From positions 868,001-932,000 of the forward strand of contig UCIA01000002.1 in assembly GCA_900472295.1 (NCBI GenBank): a stretch of DNA of 64,000 bases. The letters run 5' to 3'. Positions 1 through 9,617 of this stretch are shown in pieces (within the stretch, counting starts at the first letter, position 1; each line of letters opens with the position of its first letter). The DNA comes from Hyphomicrobiales bacterium. GTDB lineage: Bacteria > Pseudomonadota > Alphaproteobacteria > Rhizobiales > Rhizobiaceae. Both the position numbers and the translations under genes were made by a program. Under the pieces are notes generated by a model that was not told the DNA's origin, ran no database searches, and was given only the letters and a program-made list of their open reading frames with translations.

Positions 1-401
1 GCGAACTCACCATTCCTGAAGTCGCGCAAAGCCTGGTGCTGACCCGTGTCTCCGGTCGTGCCTCCAAAATGCCGCCGGGCGAAACGCTGGCCGGCTTCGG
101 CCGCACCGGCGCCACGCTTGCCATTCATCTCGCCATCCATGCCATCGACCGCGTCGTTGCCGAGTTGACGCCGCAGTATGGCGGCGATTGCCCGGTGGCG
201 ATCGTCTTTCGCGCCTCGTGGCCGGATGAGCGCGTGCTGACCGGCACGCTCGCCACCATCGAGGCACAGCTTGCCGCAGACCCGATGGAGCGCACGGCGA
301 TCATCTTTGTCGGGCGCTCACTCGCAGCGGAAGGCTTCGGCGAGAGTTCATTGTACGACGCCCACTACCAGCGGCGTTTTCGCGGACGGGACGGACTGTG
401 A
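1..401 (+). CDS. cobM: Precorrin-4 C11-methyltransferase, C-terminal part (cut by window edge)
   Basis: The reading frame is open from base 3 and runs off the left edge, so only about 132 C-terminal residues are present. The visible sequence ([20 protein letters not shown], then MPPGETL and later [12 protein letters not shown]) is typical of the end of CobM/CbiF, the SAM-dependent methylase that acts on C-11 of precorrin-4 in aerobic cobalamin synthesis. Its TGA overlaps the GTG of the next gene (GTGA), so it is the upstream member of the same operon. Confidence 0.9.
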   Translation, partial: ELTIPEVAQSLVLTRVSGRASKMPPGETLAGFGRTGATLAIHLAIHAIDRVVAELTPQYGGDCPVAIVFRASWPDERVLTGTLATIEAQLAADPMERTAIIFVGRSLAAEGFGESSLYDAHYQRRFRGRDGL

Positions 402-1210
402 GCGGCAAGACCAAAAACAAAAACGCCACGCTCGAACGGGCTTTGTCTCGCCTGAATTTCAAGCCCCGCGCACTTGTATCAGGCCATGTCTGGCTGGCCG
501 GCGCCGGCCCCGGCGATCCCGGCTGCCTGACGCTGGAAGTGCTGGCGGCTTTGGCCGAGGCCGATGCTGTGGTCTACGACGCGCTGGTCTCGCCCGATGT
601 CGTCGCCGTCGCCGAAAATGCCGAGCTGTTCTTTGCGGGAAAACGCGGCGGCAAACCGTCGATGAAGCAGGACGACATCACCGCTTTGCTGGTGCGGCTG
701 GCGCGCGACGGCCGCCGCGTCGTCCGGTTGAAGGGCGGCGATCCCTATATTTTCGGCCGTGGTGGCGAAGAAGCGTTGGCGCTGGCGCGCGAAAACATCC
801 CGTTCCGTGTCCTGCCCGGCCTGACATCCGGCTTGAGCGCTCTGGCCAACACCGGCATCCCTGCCACCATGCGCGGCATCAACAAGGCGGTGATCCTGGC
901 CACCGGCCATGCCGCCGGCACCGATGACGATCTCGACTGGGCCTCAATCGCCCGCACCGGCCAGCCGGTCGTGATCTATATGGGCATGGCCAATTTGCCC
1001 ATCATCGCCGCGTCCCTGCTCGAAGGCGGGCTGGCGCCATCGACGCCGGCGGCGGTCATTGTTTCGGCGACGACGCCGCAGGAGCGAACCGTCGTCGCCA
1101 CGCTCGCCACCATTTCCGAGGCCGCCGCTGCAGCCGGGCTCGCCTCGCCGGCGCTCATTGTCGTCGGCGGCATTGTCGCCATGCGCGCGGCACTGGCGGG
1201 TGAGGCATGA
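398..1210 (+). CDS. cobA: Uroporphyrinogen-III C-methyltransferase (SUMT)
   Basis: A 270-residue protein with the full SUMT fold. The N-terminal SAM loop reads [16 protein letters not shown], followed by the tetrapyrrole-methylase segments [12 protein letters not shown] and [15 protein letters not shown]. It methylates uroporphyrinogen III at C-2 and C-7 to give precorrin-2, the branch point to cobalamin and siroheme. There is no CysG-type oxidase/ferrochelatase domain, so it is the stand-alone CobA type. The start is GTG, overlapping cobM by 4 bp, and the stop overlaps the ATG of cobB. This spacing indicates translational coupling. Confidence 0.95.
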   Translation: MSGKTKNKNATLERALSRLNFKPRALVSGHVWLAGAGPGDPGCLTLEVLAALAEADAVVYDALVSPDVVAVAENAELFFAGKRGGKPSMKQDDITALLVRLARDGRRVVRLKGGDPYIFGRGGEEALALARENIPFRVLPGLTSGLSALANTGIPATMRGINKAVILATGHAAGTDDDLDWASIARTGQPVVIYMGMANLPIIAASLLEGGLAPSTPAAVIVSATTPQERTVVATLATISEAAAAAGLASPALIVVGGIVAMRAALAGEA

Positions 1211-2520
1211 CCCGCGCCATCATCATCGGCGCGCCACGCTCCGGCTCGGGCAAGACCAGCGTCACCATCGGCATTTTGCGGGCGCTCGCCCGGCGTGGCC
1301 TGAAAGTGCGCGGCGCCAAATCCGGTCCCGACTATATCGATCCAGGCTTCCACACTGCGGCAACCGGCCTCTCCGGCGTCAATCTCGACAGCTGGGCGAT
1401 GTCGCCTGACCTGCTCAATGCACTGGCAGGCAACGCCACCGAGGATGCCGACTTCATCTTCCTCGAAAGCGCCATGGGTCTGTTCGACGGCATCCCCGCC
1501 GGCCAAGGCCGCACCGGCTCGGCTGCCGATCTGGCGCGGCTCTACCATCTGCCGGTGCTTTTGGTGCTCGATGTCTCGGGACAATCGACGACGGCGGCCG
1601 CCGTTGCCAAGGGTTTTGCCACTTACGACCCGGATGTGCGCATGGCCGGCGTCGTGCTCAACCGTCTCGGCAGCGAGCGCCACCGCAAGCTGTGCAGCGA
1701 GGCCATCGAAGCGCTCGGTCTGCCGGTCGTCGGCGCCATCCTGCGCGACCCCACGCTCAACTTGCCGGAGCGCCATCTCGGCCTCGTCCAGGCCGGCGAG
1801 TATGATGATTTGATGGCGCATCTCGATCGTCTGGCCGACATGGTCGAACGCTCCCTCGACCTCGACGCCATCATGGCGCTGGCAGCACCCTTTTCCCCGG
1901 CATCGGGCCGTTTCGGCGACGCCTTGCAGCCGCCCGGCCAGCGTATCGCGCTCGCCGAAGACGCCGCCTTCACCTTCCTCTATCCGCATGTCGCCGCTTA
2001 CTGGCGCAAGGCCGGAGCGGAGATCGTGCCGTTCTCGCCACTGGCCGATGAGGCGCCGGCGCAGGATTGCGATGTCTGCTGGCTGCCTGGCGGCTATCCC
2101 GAGCTTCACGCCGGCCGCCTGGCGGCGTCAACGAATTTCCGCGCCGGCATGGTGCGTTTCGCAGGGGCAAAACCCGTCCATGGCGAGTGCGGCGGCTTCA
2201 TGGTGCTGGGCGAAGTGCTGGAGGATGCGTCTGGCGAGACGCACGCTATGCTCGGCCTGCTCGGCCATTCCACCAGCTTCGCCAAGCGCAAGATGAACCT
2301 CGGCTACCGCGAGGCAACGTTGCGCGCCGCCTGCCCTCTCGGCGCGCAAGGCGCGGTGATCCGCGGCCATGAATTCCATTATGCGCAGATGATTGCGACC
2401 GGCAATGACGAGCCGCTGGCCGATCTCGCCGATGGCCAGGGCAATCCGCTCGGCGCCTCCGGCTACCGGCGCGGCCATGTCAGCGGCACTTTCTTCCATG
2501 CCATTGCGAGGGGTGCATGA
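1207..2520 (+). CDS. cobB: Hydrogenobyrinic/cobyrinic acid a,c-diamide synthase
   Basis: 437 residues. The N-terminal P-loop (IIIGAPRSGSGKTSVTIGIL) is an ATP-dependent amidoligase (dethiobiotin-synthetase-like) domain. The C-terminal half is a class I glutamine amidotransferase domain with the GECGGFMVLGE nucleophile-Cys region near residue 330 and a late His segment (HEFHYAQM). It amidates the a and c side chains of the corrin ring using glutamine and ATP. Length is normal for CobB/CbiA. It overlaps cobA and cobS by 4 bp each. Confidence 0.95.
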   Translation: MTRAIIIGAPRSGSGKTSVTIGILRALARRGLKVRGAKSGPDYIDPGFHTAATGLSGVNLDSWAMSPDLLNALAGNATEDADFIFLESAMGLFDGIPAGQGRTGSAADLARLYHLPVLLVLDVSGQSTTAAAVAKGFATYDPDVRMAGVVLNRLGSERHRKLCSEAIEALGLPVVGAILRDPTLNLPERHLGLVQAGEYDDLMAHLDRLADMVERSLDLDAIMALAAPFSPASGRFGDALQPPGQRIALAEDAAFTFLYPHVAAYWRKAGAEIVPFSPLADEAPAQDCDVCWLPGGYPELHAGRLAASTNFRAGMVRFAGAKPVHGECGGFMVLGEVLEDASGETHAMLGLLGHSTSFAKRKMNLGYREATLRAACPLGAQGAVIRGHEFHYAQMIATGNDEPLADLADGQGNPLGASGYRRGHVSGTFFHAIARGA

Positions 2521-3284
2521 CCTTTGTGCCCTCGCCCCGGCAAGCGCTCGACGATATCGCGCTTAGCCTCGTTTTCTTCACCCGGCTGCCGCTGCCGGTC
2601 TTCGACTTTCGAGGCCGCAGCCTTGCCGATGCGATCTGGGCTGCGCCCATTGCCGGCCTCGCCGTCGCTTTGGTCGGTGCCGTCGTCTACGCCATCGGGG
2701 TGAAGCTCGGCCTCGCCGCCGGTCCGGCGGCCGCCCTTGTCCTTGCCGCAACGCTGCTCGCCACTGGCTGCTTGCACGAGGATGGGCTGTCGGACGTCGC
2801 CGACGGTTTTGGCGGTGGCAAGACCGCTGAGCGAAAACTGGAGATCATGCGCGACAGCCGCATCGGCGCTTACGGTGCAGCAGCCCTTGGCCTGTCGCTG
2901 CTCATCCGCTGGAGCGCGCTATCGCAGCTGGCCAATCCTACCAGCGTTCTCTTCGCCCTGATCGCCGCCCATGCTGCTTCGCGCGGCCTGCTCGGCGCCT
3001 TGATGCATCTGGCGCCGCCCGCGCGCAACGATGGCTTATCAGCCGGCGCAGGCAGCGTCTCGGCGCATTCCGCTGTTCTCGGCGCCGTGCTTGGCGCCGC
3101 AGCACTGCTGGCGCTGGGGCTCGGCGGCGCCTTTTCAGCGCTCATCCTGCTTGCCCTCGTCTTCAGCGCCCTGCGCGCGCTCTGCCTCAACCAGATCGGC
3201 GGCCAGACCGGCGACACGATCGGCGCCCTGCAGCAGTTCGGCGAGATCACCGTCCTGCTCGTCGCATCCGTTTCCCTGACCTGA
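2517..3284 (+). CDS. cobS: Adenosylcobinamide-GDP ribazoletransferase (cobalamin synthase; also named CobV)
   Basis: 255 residues, a polytopic inner-membrane protein with several Ala/Leu-rich helices. The family signatures FFTRLPLP near the N-terminus, HEDGLSDVADGFGGG (metal/substrate site) and RDSRIGAYGAAALGLSLL are present. It joins adenosylcobinamide-GDP to alpha-ribazole to make adenosylcobalamin (phosphate). The ATG overlaps the cobB stop (ATGA). The same enzyme is called CobV in the Pseudomonas denitrificans nomenclature, where CobS is a cobaltochelatase subunit. Confidence 0.93.
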   Translation: MTFVPSPRQALDDIALSLVFFTRLPLPVFDFRGRSLADAIWAAPIAGLAVALVGAVVYAIGVKLGLAAGPAAALVLAATLLATGCLHEDGLSDVADGFGGGKTAERKLEIMRDSRIGAYGAAALGLSLLIRWSALSQLANPTSVLFALIAAHAASRGLLGALMHLAPPARNDGLSAGAGSVSAHSAVLGAVLGAAALLALGLGGAFSALILLALVFSALRALCLNQIGGQTGDTIGALQQFGEITVLLVASVSLT

Positions 3285-3308
3285 TTCACTTCCGGAGATC
3301 GTTCCCCC

Positions 3309-4319
3309 ATGCCCTTCAAATCGCTCGATGAACTGCGCGCCGCTTGCCTTGACCTGCCCACCGGCAGCGATGCCGCCGCCCATGCCGTCGCCCGCCGCCA
3401 GGATACGCTGACCAAGCCGCAGGGCAGCCTTGGCCGGCTGGAGACCATCGCTGCCTGGCTGGCGCGCTGGCAGGGCCGCGACATGCCGAAGCTCGACCGC
3501 GTGAAGGTTTTCGTCTTCGCCGGCAATCACGGCGTCACCGCGCAGGGCGTGTCGGCCTTCCCTTCGGAAGTGACCGTGCAGATGGTGGCGAACTTCGCCG
3601 GCGGCGGTGCCGCCATCAACCAGCTCGCCCGCATCGCCGGCGCGGAACTCGACGTCATCCCGCTCGACCTCGACCATCCGACCGGTGACTTCACGCAGAC
3701 AACAGCGATGGATGAAACCGCTTTCCTCGCCGCTGTCTCGGCCGGCTACGACGCGGTGACAAAAGACCTGGACCTCGTCTGCTTCGGCGAAATGGGCATC
3801 GGCAACACCACACCGGCGGCGGCGATTTCCGCTGGCCTGTTCGGCGGCGGCGCGGAAAAATGGACCGGGCGCGGCACCGGCGTCGACGATGCCGGCCTGA
3901 AGCGCAAGGTGACGGCCATCGAAGCCGGCCTCAAGCGCCATGCCGATGTGCTGTCCGATCCGCTGAAGATCGCCGCTGCCCTAGGCGGCCGCGAGCTCGC
4001 CGCCATCTTTGGCGCCACGCTTGCCGCGCGCCGCAACAATGTCCCGGTGCTGCTCGACGGGTTCGTTTGCACGGCTGCTGCGGCACCCCTGGCGCGGCTG
4101 CACCCGGCCGGCCTCGCCCACACCATCGCCGCCCATGTCTCGGCCGAATCCGGCCACCGCCGCCTGCTCGAAGCGCTCGGCCTGCCGCCGCTGCTCGACC
4201 TCGGCATGCGGCTCGGCGAAGGCTCCGGCGCCTGCCTCGCCGTCAACATCGTCCGCTCGGCGCTGGAGTGCCATGTGAGGATGGCGAGTTTTGCCGAGGC
4301 TGGTGTGTCGGAGAAGTAG
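3309..4319 (+). CDS. cobT: Nicotinate-nucleotide--dimethylbenzimidazole phosphoribosyltransferase (also named CobU)
   Basis: 336 residues. Family signatures include QDTLTKPQGSLGRLE near the N-terminus, FAGNHGVTAQGVSAFPSEVT, the GEMGIGNTTPAAAI segment and the C-terminal LGEGSGACLAVNI, which carries the Glu expected to act as general base. It makes alpha-ribazole phosphate, the lower-ligand precursor used by the preceding cobS product. It starts 24 bp after cobS and is the last cobalamin gene of this operon; the next gene is unrelated and of different composition. Confidence 0.95.
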   Translation: MPFKSLDELRAACLDLPTGSDAAAHAVARRQDTLTKPQGSLGRLETIAAWLARWQGRDMPKLDRVKVFVFAGNHGVTAQGVSAFPSEVTVQMVANFAGGGAAINQLARIAGAELDVIPLDLDHPTGDFTQTTAMDETAFLAAVSAGYDAVTKDLDLVCFGEMGIGNTTPAAAISAGLFGGGAEKWTGRGTGVDDAGLKRKVTAIEAGLKRHADVLSDPLKIAAALGGRELAAIFGATLAARRNNVPVLLDGFVCTAAAAPLARLHPAGLAHTIAAHVSAESGHRRLLEALGLPPLLDLGMRLGEGSGACLAVNIVRSALECHVRMASFAEAGVSEK

Positions 4320-4345
4320 TGCGGGCTTGATCTCGGATCGCGTTG

Positions 4346-5086
4346 ATGAACGAACCATCGCAAATTTTCGGAGACCCCAAACAGGGGCTTCGCGATACTC
4401 TTGTCCGGATTATCCGAGATTTCGATAGCAAGAGCGGAGCTTTTGCCGGGCTAGAGTACAACTCACCGTGGATACTGGCCACGGACGATTGGGCCGAGCG
4501 ATCGGGCCACACGGTCGAAGAGTTGAGCGAGATGATTTCTCAGTGGCGAATTTCAATCTTTTCCGGCGAGCAGAAAGATCCAGGAACCGTTCAGACTTTC
4601 GAGGATCTTCGCAGTGCCGCAGAGGTGTGGAGAACTGAGACAGGCTACACCGATCCGCCAGCTCGTTATGATCCTGAAAAAGGAAAATTCCCCAACCGCA
4701 AAGAGCTGAAGGCGCATACCCTTAAGGCATGGAATTCCATGCGATTGACGAAGCAAGGGCACAGCTACGATGCCCGAGACCTTAGTTTTGGTGGCGCCAT
4801 TGAAGACAGATTTGGTCACTTTGTTACATTCACAATGACGTTCAAGCTTGCGTATGGCGGCCCAATTTGGCTGGATTTTCGTTTTCCTTATTATGCAAAT
4901 GGCGAGCCGACACACTTCGGATTTGGTATGCTCACAGGTTGGGCAATATGTCATGAGCTTAGTCTGCCCGAAGCCCCTGAACTCCAATGGGTCGTCGGCA
5001 AAAGCAAGACAGACTTTGAAGCTGTCGACGGCGTCGTCGCCATAACACGGGCGATCCTCACCTATCTCCGGCCAACTATCCAATAG
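4346..5086 (+). CDS. Hypothetical protein of unknown function, lower G+C than neighbours
   Basis: A 246-residue soluble protein (ATG; an in-frame TTG lies 3 bp upstream). I recognise no family. It is rich in aromatic and charged residues (WILATDDWAERSG, IWLDFRFPYYANG), with no signal peptide, membrane helix or obvious catalytic motif. Codon usage is clearly less GC-rich than in cobT, with many A/T third positions. It sits alone between the cobalamin operon and the 3' end of tRNA-Lys, where integrated DNA is often found. No Shine-Dalgarno sequence stands out. The single long frame with normal amino-acid composition argues that it is a real gene. Confidence 0.6.
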   Translation: MNEPSQIFGDPKQGLRDTLVRIIRDFDSKSGAFAGLEYNSPWILATDDWAERSGHTVEELSEMISQWRISIFSGEQKDPGTVQTFEDLRSAAEVWRTETGYTDPPARYDPEKGKFPNRKELKAHTLKAWNSMRLTKQGHSYDARDLSFGGAIEDRFGHFVTFTMTFKLAYGGPIWLDFRFPYYANGEPTHFGFGMLTGWAICHELSLPEAPELQWVVGKSKTDFEAVDGVVAITRAILTYLRPTIQ

Positions 5087-5143
5087 CAGCCGCATCAATG
5101 CGGCCGCCGAGCGGCGGCGAAACATCCGCTTTCAGGGTCTTTT

Positions 5144-5164
5144 CCACCAATTTTCTTGAAAATT

Positions 5165-5170
<6 letters not shown>
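5144..5170 (-). other. Inverted repeat overlapping the 3' end of tRNA-Lys
   Basis: Left arm 5144-5155 (CCACCAATTTTC) pairs with right arm 5158-5170 (GAAAATTTGGTGG) with one bulged base and a 2-nt loop. Read on the minus strand, the hairpin begins inside the tRNA acceptor end and includes the encoded CCA. No T-run follows, so it is not a standard terminator. It could shape 3' processing of the precursor or be a trace of a recombination site. Confidence 0.5.
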
Positions 5171-5240
<70 letters not shown>

Positions 5241-5346
5241 ACTCGACCGGTAAAACCGGCGTTGGCGGGCATATAGCCGCCGATACCGGTCCTGTCCAGC
5301 CCTGCCGGAATCATTTCCCGACAAATCGCTTAAGTACCGCAGATGG

Positions 5347-6255
5347 TCACACGAACAGCTTGCCTTCCGCCACCTTGATGGCATGCCCGCCGATGCGCGC
5401 GGAGGCCAGTTTTCCGCCTTCGACAGTGAGTTCGAGCCTGATGCGCGATGGCCGGCCCATCTCGAGGCCCTGCTCGATCCACAGCTGCGAAATGCCGTCG
5501 GTGGGCGCATCGAAATGCATGATGGCGCCGGCAAAGGCGGCCGCCGCCGACCCGGTCGCGGGATCCTCGTAGGACGGCGTGCCCGGCACGATCATGCGGA
5601 CATGGAAGGCGCTGTCATGGTTCACCGTCTGCCGGCAATAGACATACGGGCTGGCAAAAGCCCATTCGCTCTTGCGCGGCGCCAGTTCTGACCAAGCCTG
5701 GTTGTCCAGCTTGATCCGGCCCGCCGCCTCGAGATTGGCGACGGGGATGGTGACGTAAGGCACGCCAGCCGACCAGAACGATACAAGGTGATTCTCAAAG
5801 CCGATTTCATGCGGCGCCAGCCCCAGTGCGGCGCCGATCGCGTGCGGGTCGGCATCGAGCTTCAGCGGCTCCGGCAGCTTCGCCAGGTCGAATTCGGCGA
5901 AGGTGACGCCATCGTGCCGGCTGACGGCGCAGCGCACCGGGCCGATATTCTCCTCCAGCACGAAGATCCCGGCGTCGCCGTCACCTCCCAGTTCGGCGAG
6001 CGCAATTGCCGAACCCACGGTCGGGTGACCGGCGAACGGCATTTCATAGTCGGGTGTGAAAATACGGATGCGGTTGCGATGCTTGGGATTGTCCGGCGGC
6101 AACACGAACACCGATTCGGACAGGTTGAACTCGCGCGCGATGGCCTGCATGGCAGCCGTGTCCAGACCTTCGCTATCCAGCACGACGGCCAGCGGATTGC
6201 CGGCCAGTCGCTCGGTCGTAAACACATCGTAAAGCAAGTAATTGCGCGCCTGCAT
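5347..6255 (-). CDS. PhzF family phenazine-biosynthesis-like isomerase
   Basis: 302 residues with the PhzF/YddE double hot-dog fold signatures. These are NYLLYDVFTTERLAGNPLAV at the N-terminus, NLSESVFVL with the candidate catalytic Glu47, PFAGHPTVG near residue 75, and the C-terminal YEDPATGSAAAAFAG. PhzF proteins are isomerases/epimerases (trans-2,3-dihydro-3-hydroxyanthranilate isomerase is the prototype). No other phenazine genes are present, so the substrate here is unknown. It is monocistronic and divergent from the MacA-like gene. Confidence 0.88.
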   Translation of the reverse strand: MQARNYLLYDVFTTERLAGNPLAVVLDSEGLDTAAMQAIAREFNLSESVFVLPPDNPKHRNRIRIFTPDYEMPFAGHPTVGSAIALAELGGDGDAGIFVLEENIGPVRCAVSRHDGVTFAEFDLAKLPEPLKLDADPHAIGAALGLAPHEIGFENHLVSFWSAGVPYVTIPVANLEAAGRIKLDNQAWSELAPRKSEWAFASPYVYCRQTVNHDSAFHVRMIVPGTPSYEDPATGSAAAAFAGAIMHFDAPTDGISQLWIEQGLEMGRPSRIRLELTVEGGKLASARIGGHAIKVAEGKLFV

Positions 6256-6368
6256 CTTGGAAAACCTTCCGCCTCAATCCGAACATGGCCGAAATTTAAT
6301 TTGATATTCGAACCACTAAGCCTGATCTGTGCACATATAGGGACATTACGCTTTCATAGGGGTCCAGC

Positions 6369-7661
6369 GTGGACCAGCTTGTCAATCTGCCAAAGACGGA
6401 ATCGGATTCCGCCATCGAGGCGGCACTGGGACTCGACCAGAGCGGTGTGCGCAAGAAGCGCCGCCGTGGCTGGCTTTACGCGCTGCTGGTGCTGATCGCC
6501 GTTGCCGGCGGCCTCGCCGGCTACCAATGGTATGCCGGCTCTCCCGCCAAGATCGACTACACCACCACGCCGGCCACCATTGCCGACCTCACCGTCGCGG
6601 TATCGGCGACCGGCACGCTGCAGCCCCTCACCCAGGTCGACATTTCAAGCGAACTGTCCGGCATCATCCGCTCGGTCTCGGCCGAGGAGAACCAGCAGGT
6701 CAAGAAGGGCGACGTGCTGGCGACGCTCGACACGGTGAAACTCGAGGTCCAGATCGAACGCGCCGAGGCCTCGGCCAAGGCCGCGGCCGCCAATGTCGAG
6801 GACGCCACGGTAACGCTTTCCGAGAACGAGAAGGCGCTGGTGCGCGCCGCCGAACTGACCAGGCGCGGCATGGCGACCGACCAGTCGCTCGAGGCGGCGA
6901 CCGCCACGCGCGACCGCTCCAAGGCGGCGCTCGATAGTGCGCAGGCCAATCTCGCCATCGCCCAGGCCGATCTCAAGGCGCAGCAGACCGACCTTGCCAA
7001 GAGCACCATCTATGCGCCGATCGACGGCATCGTGCTGACGCGTTCGGTCGACCCCGGCCAGACAGTCGCCTCCTCGCTGCAGGCGCCGGTGCTGTTCATC
7101 ATCGCCGCCGATCTCAGGAACATGGAACTGGTGGCGGCGGTCGACGAGGCCGATATCGGCGCGGTGAAATCCGGCCAGCATGCCCGCTTTACCGTCGATG
7201 CCTTTCCCGAGCGGCCGTTCGACGCCGAGATCCGCGACATCTCCTTTGCGTCTCTCACCACCGACGGCGTCGTCACCTACAATGCGCGGTTGGAAGTCAA
7301 CAACAACGAGCTGCTGCTGCGGCCCGGCATGACCGCCACCGTTTCGGTCGTCACCCGGCAGGCAAAGGGCGTGCTCACCGTGCCGTCCACCGCCTTCCGC
7401 TACCGGCCGGCACAGCAGGCGGCCCGCGGCTGGAGCCTGAGCGACCTGTTTACGGGTCGCATGGGCCGTCCCGGCGGCAACCGCCGCCAGCCGGCGGTGG
7501 CAGCGCCCACCGACGGCTCGCGCACTCTCTACGTGCTGGAAAACGGCCGGCCGCATCCGGTCAACGTCAAGATCGGCTCCACCGACGGCGAACTGACCGA
7601 GATCACCTCGGGGCTGGACGAAGGCGCAGAGGTTATTACGGCCTCGCAGCTGCGGAGCTGA
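6369..7661 (+). CDS. MacA-like periplasmic adaptor (HlyD/membrane-fusion family)
   Basis: 430 residues. A cytoplasmic N-terminus precedes a transmembrane anchor at about residues 38-55 (GWLYALLVLIAVAGGLAGY). A barrel-sandwich and alpha-helical hairpin region with long Ala/Glu/Lys heptads (about 95-215) follows, then beta-barrel segments (DGIVLTRSVDPGQTVASSL). The start is GTG preceded by AGGGG. It links an inner-membrane ABC exporter to an outer-membrane channel. The ATPase gene begins 4 bp after its stop, so the three genes form a MacA + split MacB operon. Substrate unknown. Confidence 0.88.
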   Translation: MDQLVNLPKTESDSAIEAALGLDQSGVRKKRRRGWLYALLVLIAVAGGLAGYQWYAGSPAKIDYTTTPATIADLTVAVSATGTLQPLTQVDISSELSGIIRSVSAEENQQVKKGDVLATLDTVKLEVQIERAEASAKAAAANVEDATVTLSENEKALVRAAELTRRGMATDQSLEAATATRDRSKAALDSAQANLAIAQADLKAQQTDLAKSTIYAPIDGIVLTRSVDPGQTVASSLQAPVLFIIAADLRNMELVAAVDEADIGAVKSGQHARFTVDAFPERPFDAEIRDISFASLTTDGVVTYNARLEVNNNELLLRPGMTATVSVVTRQAKGVLTVPSTAFRYRPAQQAARGWSLSDLFTGRMGRPGGNRRQPAVAAPTDGSRTLYVLENGRPHPVNVKIGSTDGELTEITSGLDEGAEVITASQLRS

Positions 7662-7665
7662 CGCC

Positions 7666-8370
7666 GTGGCCGCGCCCCTCATCGGCTTCGACACGGTCTG
7701 GAAGAGCTATGGCCAGGGCGAAGCCAAGGTGCATGCGCTGGCCGGCGTCGACCTTGCCATTCAGCGCGGCGAATTCGTCGCCATCATGGGGCCGTCGGGC
7801 TCGGGCAAGTCGACGGCGATGAACATCATCGGCTGCCTCGACACGCCGACTGCCGGCACCTACTCCTTCATGGGCATCGATGCAGGCCGGCTCGACCGCA
7901 ACCGGCGCGCGCTGCTGCGCAATCTCTATATCGGCTTCGTCTTCCAGGGCTACAATCTGTTGCCGCGCACCACGGCGGCGGAAAATGTCGAGCTGCCGCT
8001 GATCTATCGCGGCGCCCCGGCCCGCGAGCGCCGCGACCTTGCCATGCAGGCGCTGGCCGAGGTCGGCCTTGTCGGGCGCGAGCACCACACGCCGGCCGAA
8101 CTCTCCGGCGGCCAGCAGCAGCGCGTGGCGATCGCGCGCGCCATCGTCACCAGGCCGACCCTGCTCGTCGCCGACGAGCCGACCGGCAATCTCGACACTG
8201 CCCGCACGCATGAAATCATGGAGCTGCTGACGCGGCTCAACCGCGAGCTTGGCCTGACCATCGCCATGGTCACGCACGAGGCCGATGTCGCCGAATATGC
8301 CGAGCGCACCATCCGCTTCCTCGACGGCCACGTCGCCTCCGATTCCAGGAAGCTCGAGGTGGCGTCATGA
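7666..8370 (+). CDS. ABC transporter ATP-binding protein (MacB/LolD type)
   Basis: 234 residues, a complete nucleotide-binding domain. It shows Walker A GPSGSGKST, signature LSGGQQQRVAIARAI, Walker B LLVADEPTGNLD and the switch His in VTHEADVAEYAER. The start is GTG with GGAG 8 nt upstream; the stop overlaps the permease ATG by 4 bp. In E. coli MacB the ATPase and permease are one chain; here they are two coupled genes. It powers the adjacent permease. Confidence 0.93.
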   Translation: MAAPLIGFDTVWKSYGQGEAKVHALAGVDLAIQRGEFVAIMGPSGSGKSTAMNIIGCLDTPTAGTYSFMGIDAGRLDRNRRALLRNLYIGFVFQGYNLLPRTTAAENVELPLIYRGAPARERRDLAMQALAEVGLVGREHHTPAELSGGQQQRVAIARAIVTRPTLLVADEPTGNLDTARTHEIMELLTRLNRELGLTIAMVTHEADVAEYAERTIRFLDGHVASDSRKLEVAS

Positions 8371-9584
8371 TCTGGGAAACCGTCCGGCTGTCGCTGCGCT
8401 CGATCCGCCGCAATGTGCTGCGCTCGTTCCTGACGCTGCTCGGCATCGTCATCGGCGTCGCCGCAGTCATCGCCATGCTGACCATCGGCTCCGGCACCAC
8501 GGCCAAGGTCAAGTCCGACATTGCCAAGCTTGGCTCGAACCTGCTGGTCGTGCGCCCTGGCCGCCCTGCAAGCACTGGCGGACCGGGAGGTCTCGACCAG
8601 GCGGTGCGGCCGCTGGCCGACAAGGATGTTGCAGCCCTCGTCGCGCATCTGACCGGCGCGCGCGCCATTGCGCCGGCGTCGCAGAAACAGGTCCGCGTCA
8701 TCTTCGGCACCGAGAGCCTGACCTCGGGCGTCACCGGCACCGACAGCGCCTATCTCGACGCCCGCGACTGGAAGCTGGTGTCGGGCCGCCCGTTCTCGGA
8801 TTCGGAGACACGCTCCGGCACCGGCGTGTGCCTGATCGGCGAGACGGTGCGCCAGCAGTTCTTCGGCGCCGGCGAGCCCGATGGCGAGATCATCCGCGTC
8901 AACCGCACCTCGTGCAAGATCATCGGCCTGCTTGAGCCCAAGGGCTATACCGGCTTCGGCCAGGACCAGGACAATGTCGTCTTGATGCCGCTTGCCGCCT
9001 ACCAGCGGCGCATCGCCGGCAACCGCGACATCGACAACATCTATGTCGCCGCCGACGACCGCACGCCGACCAGCGAACTGCAGACGCGCGTCGAGGACAT
9101 CTTACGAGACACCAGGCGCATCACGCCCGACCGCGAAGACGATTTCGCGATCCGCGACATGACGCAGATTGCCGACGCCATGGCCAGCGCCACCACCACC
9201 ATGACCGGCATGCTTGGCGCGGTCGCCGGCGTCAGCCTGCTGGTCGGCGGCATCGGCATCATGAACATCATGCTGGTGTCGGTCACCGAGCGCACGCGCG
9301 AGATCGGCATCCGGCTCGCCATCGGCGCGCATGAGAAGCACATCCTCATCCAGTTCCTGGTGGAGGCGACGGTGCTGTCACTGCTCGGCGGCATCATCGG
9401 CATCCTGATCGGCTTGGCATTGGCCGGCCTCGCCTCGGCGACGCTGGCCATACCGTTTGCGCCCAGCCCGGCCGTCATCCTGCTCGCCGTCGGCTTTTCC
9501 GCGCTGATCGGCATGGTGTTCGGCTTCTTCCCGGCGCTGCGCGGCGCCCGGCTCGATCCGATCGACGCGCTGCGCCACGAATAG
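8367..9584 (+). CDS. ABC transporter permease (MacB/FtsX type)
   Basis: 405 residues with the MacB topology. A TM helix near residues 20-45 (FLTLLGIVIGVAAVIAMLTIGSG) is followed by a large periplasmic domain (about 50-275). Three C-terminal helices carry the FtsX motif MNIMLVSVTERTREIGIRLAIGA. MacB-type permeases drive a periplasmic adaptor mechanically rather than moving substrate across the inner membrane. It is the last gene of the adaptor-ATPase-permease operon. Confidence 0.92.
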   Translation: MIWETVRLSLRSIRRNVLRSFLTLLGIVIGVAAVIAMLTIGSGTTAKVKSDIAKLGSNLLVVRPGRPASTGGPGGLDQAVRPLADKDVAALVAHLTGARAIAPASQKQVRVIFGTESLTSGVTGTDSAYLDARDWKLVSGRPFSDSETRSGTGVCLIGETVRQQFFGAGEPDGEIIRVNRTSCKIIGLLEPKGYTGFGQDQDNVVLMPLAAYQRRIAGNRDIDNIYVAADDRTPTSELQTRVEDILRDTRRITPDREDDFAIRDMTQIADAMASATTTMTGMLGAVAGVSLLVGGIGIMNIMLVSVTERTREIGIRLAIGAHEKHILIQFLVEATVLSLLGGIIGILIGLALAGLASATLAIPFAPSPAVILLAVGFSALIGMVFGFFPALRGARLDPIDALRHE

Positions 9585-9617
9585 AGCAGGCCTCGCGCGC
9601 TTCAGGTCCGGCTGGGA

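Noticed and set aside
6369..9584. LolCDE lipoprotein transporter
   Set aside because: The adaptor gene with HlyD features and the single four-helix permease fit MacA/MacB, not the LolC/LolE pair.
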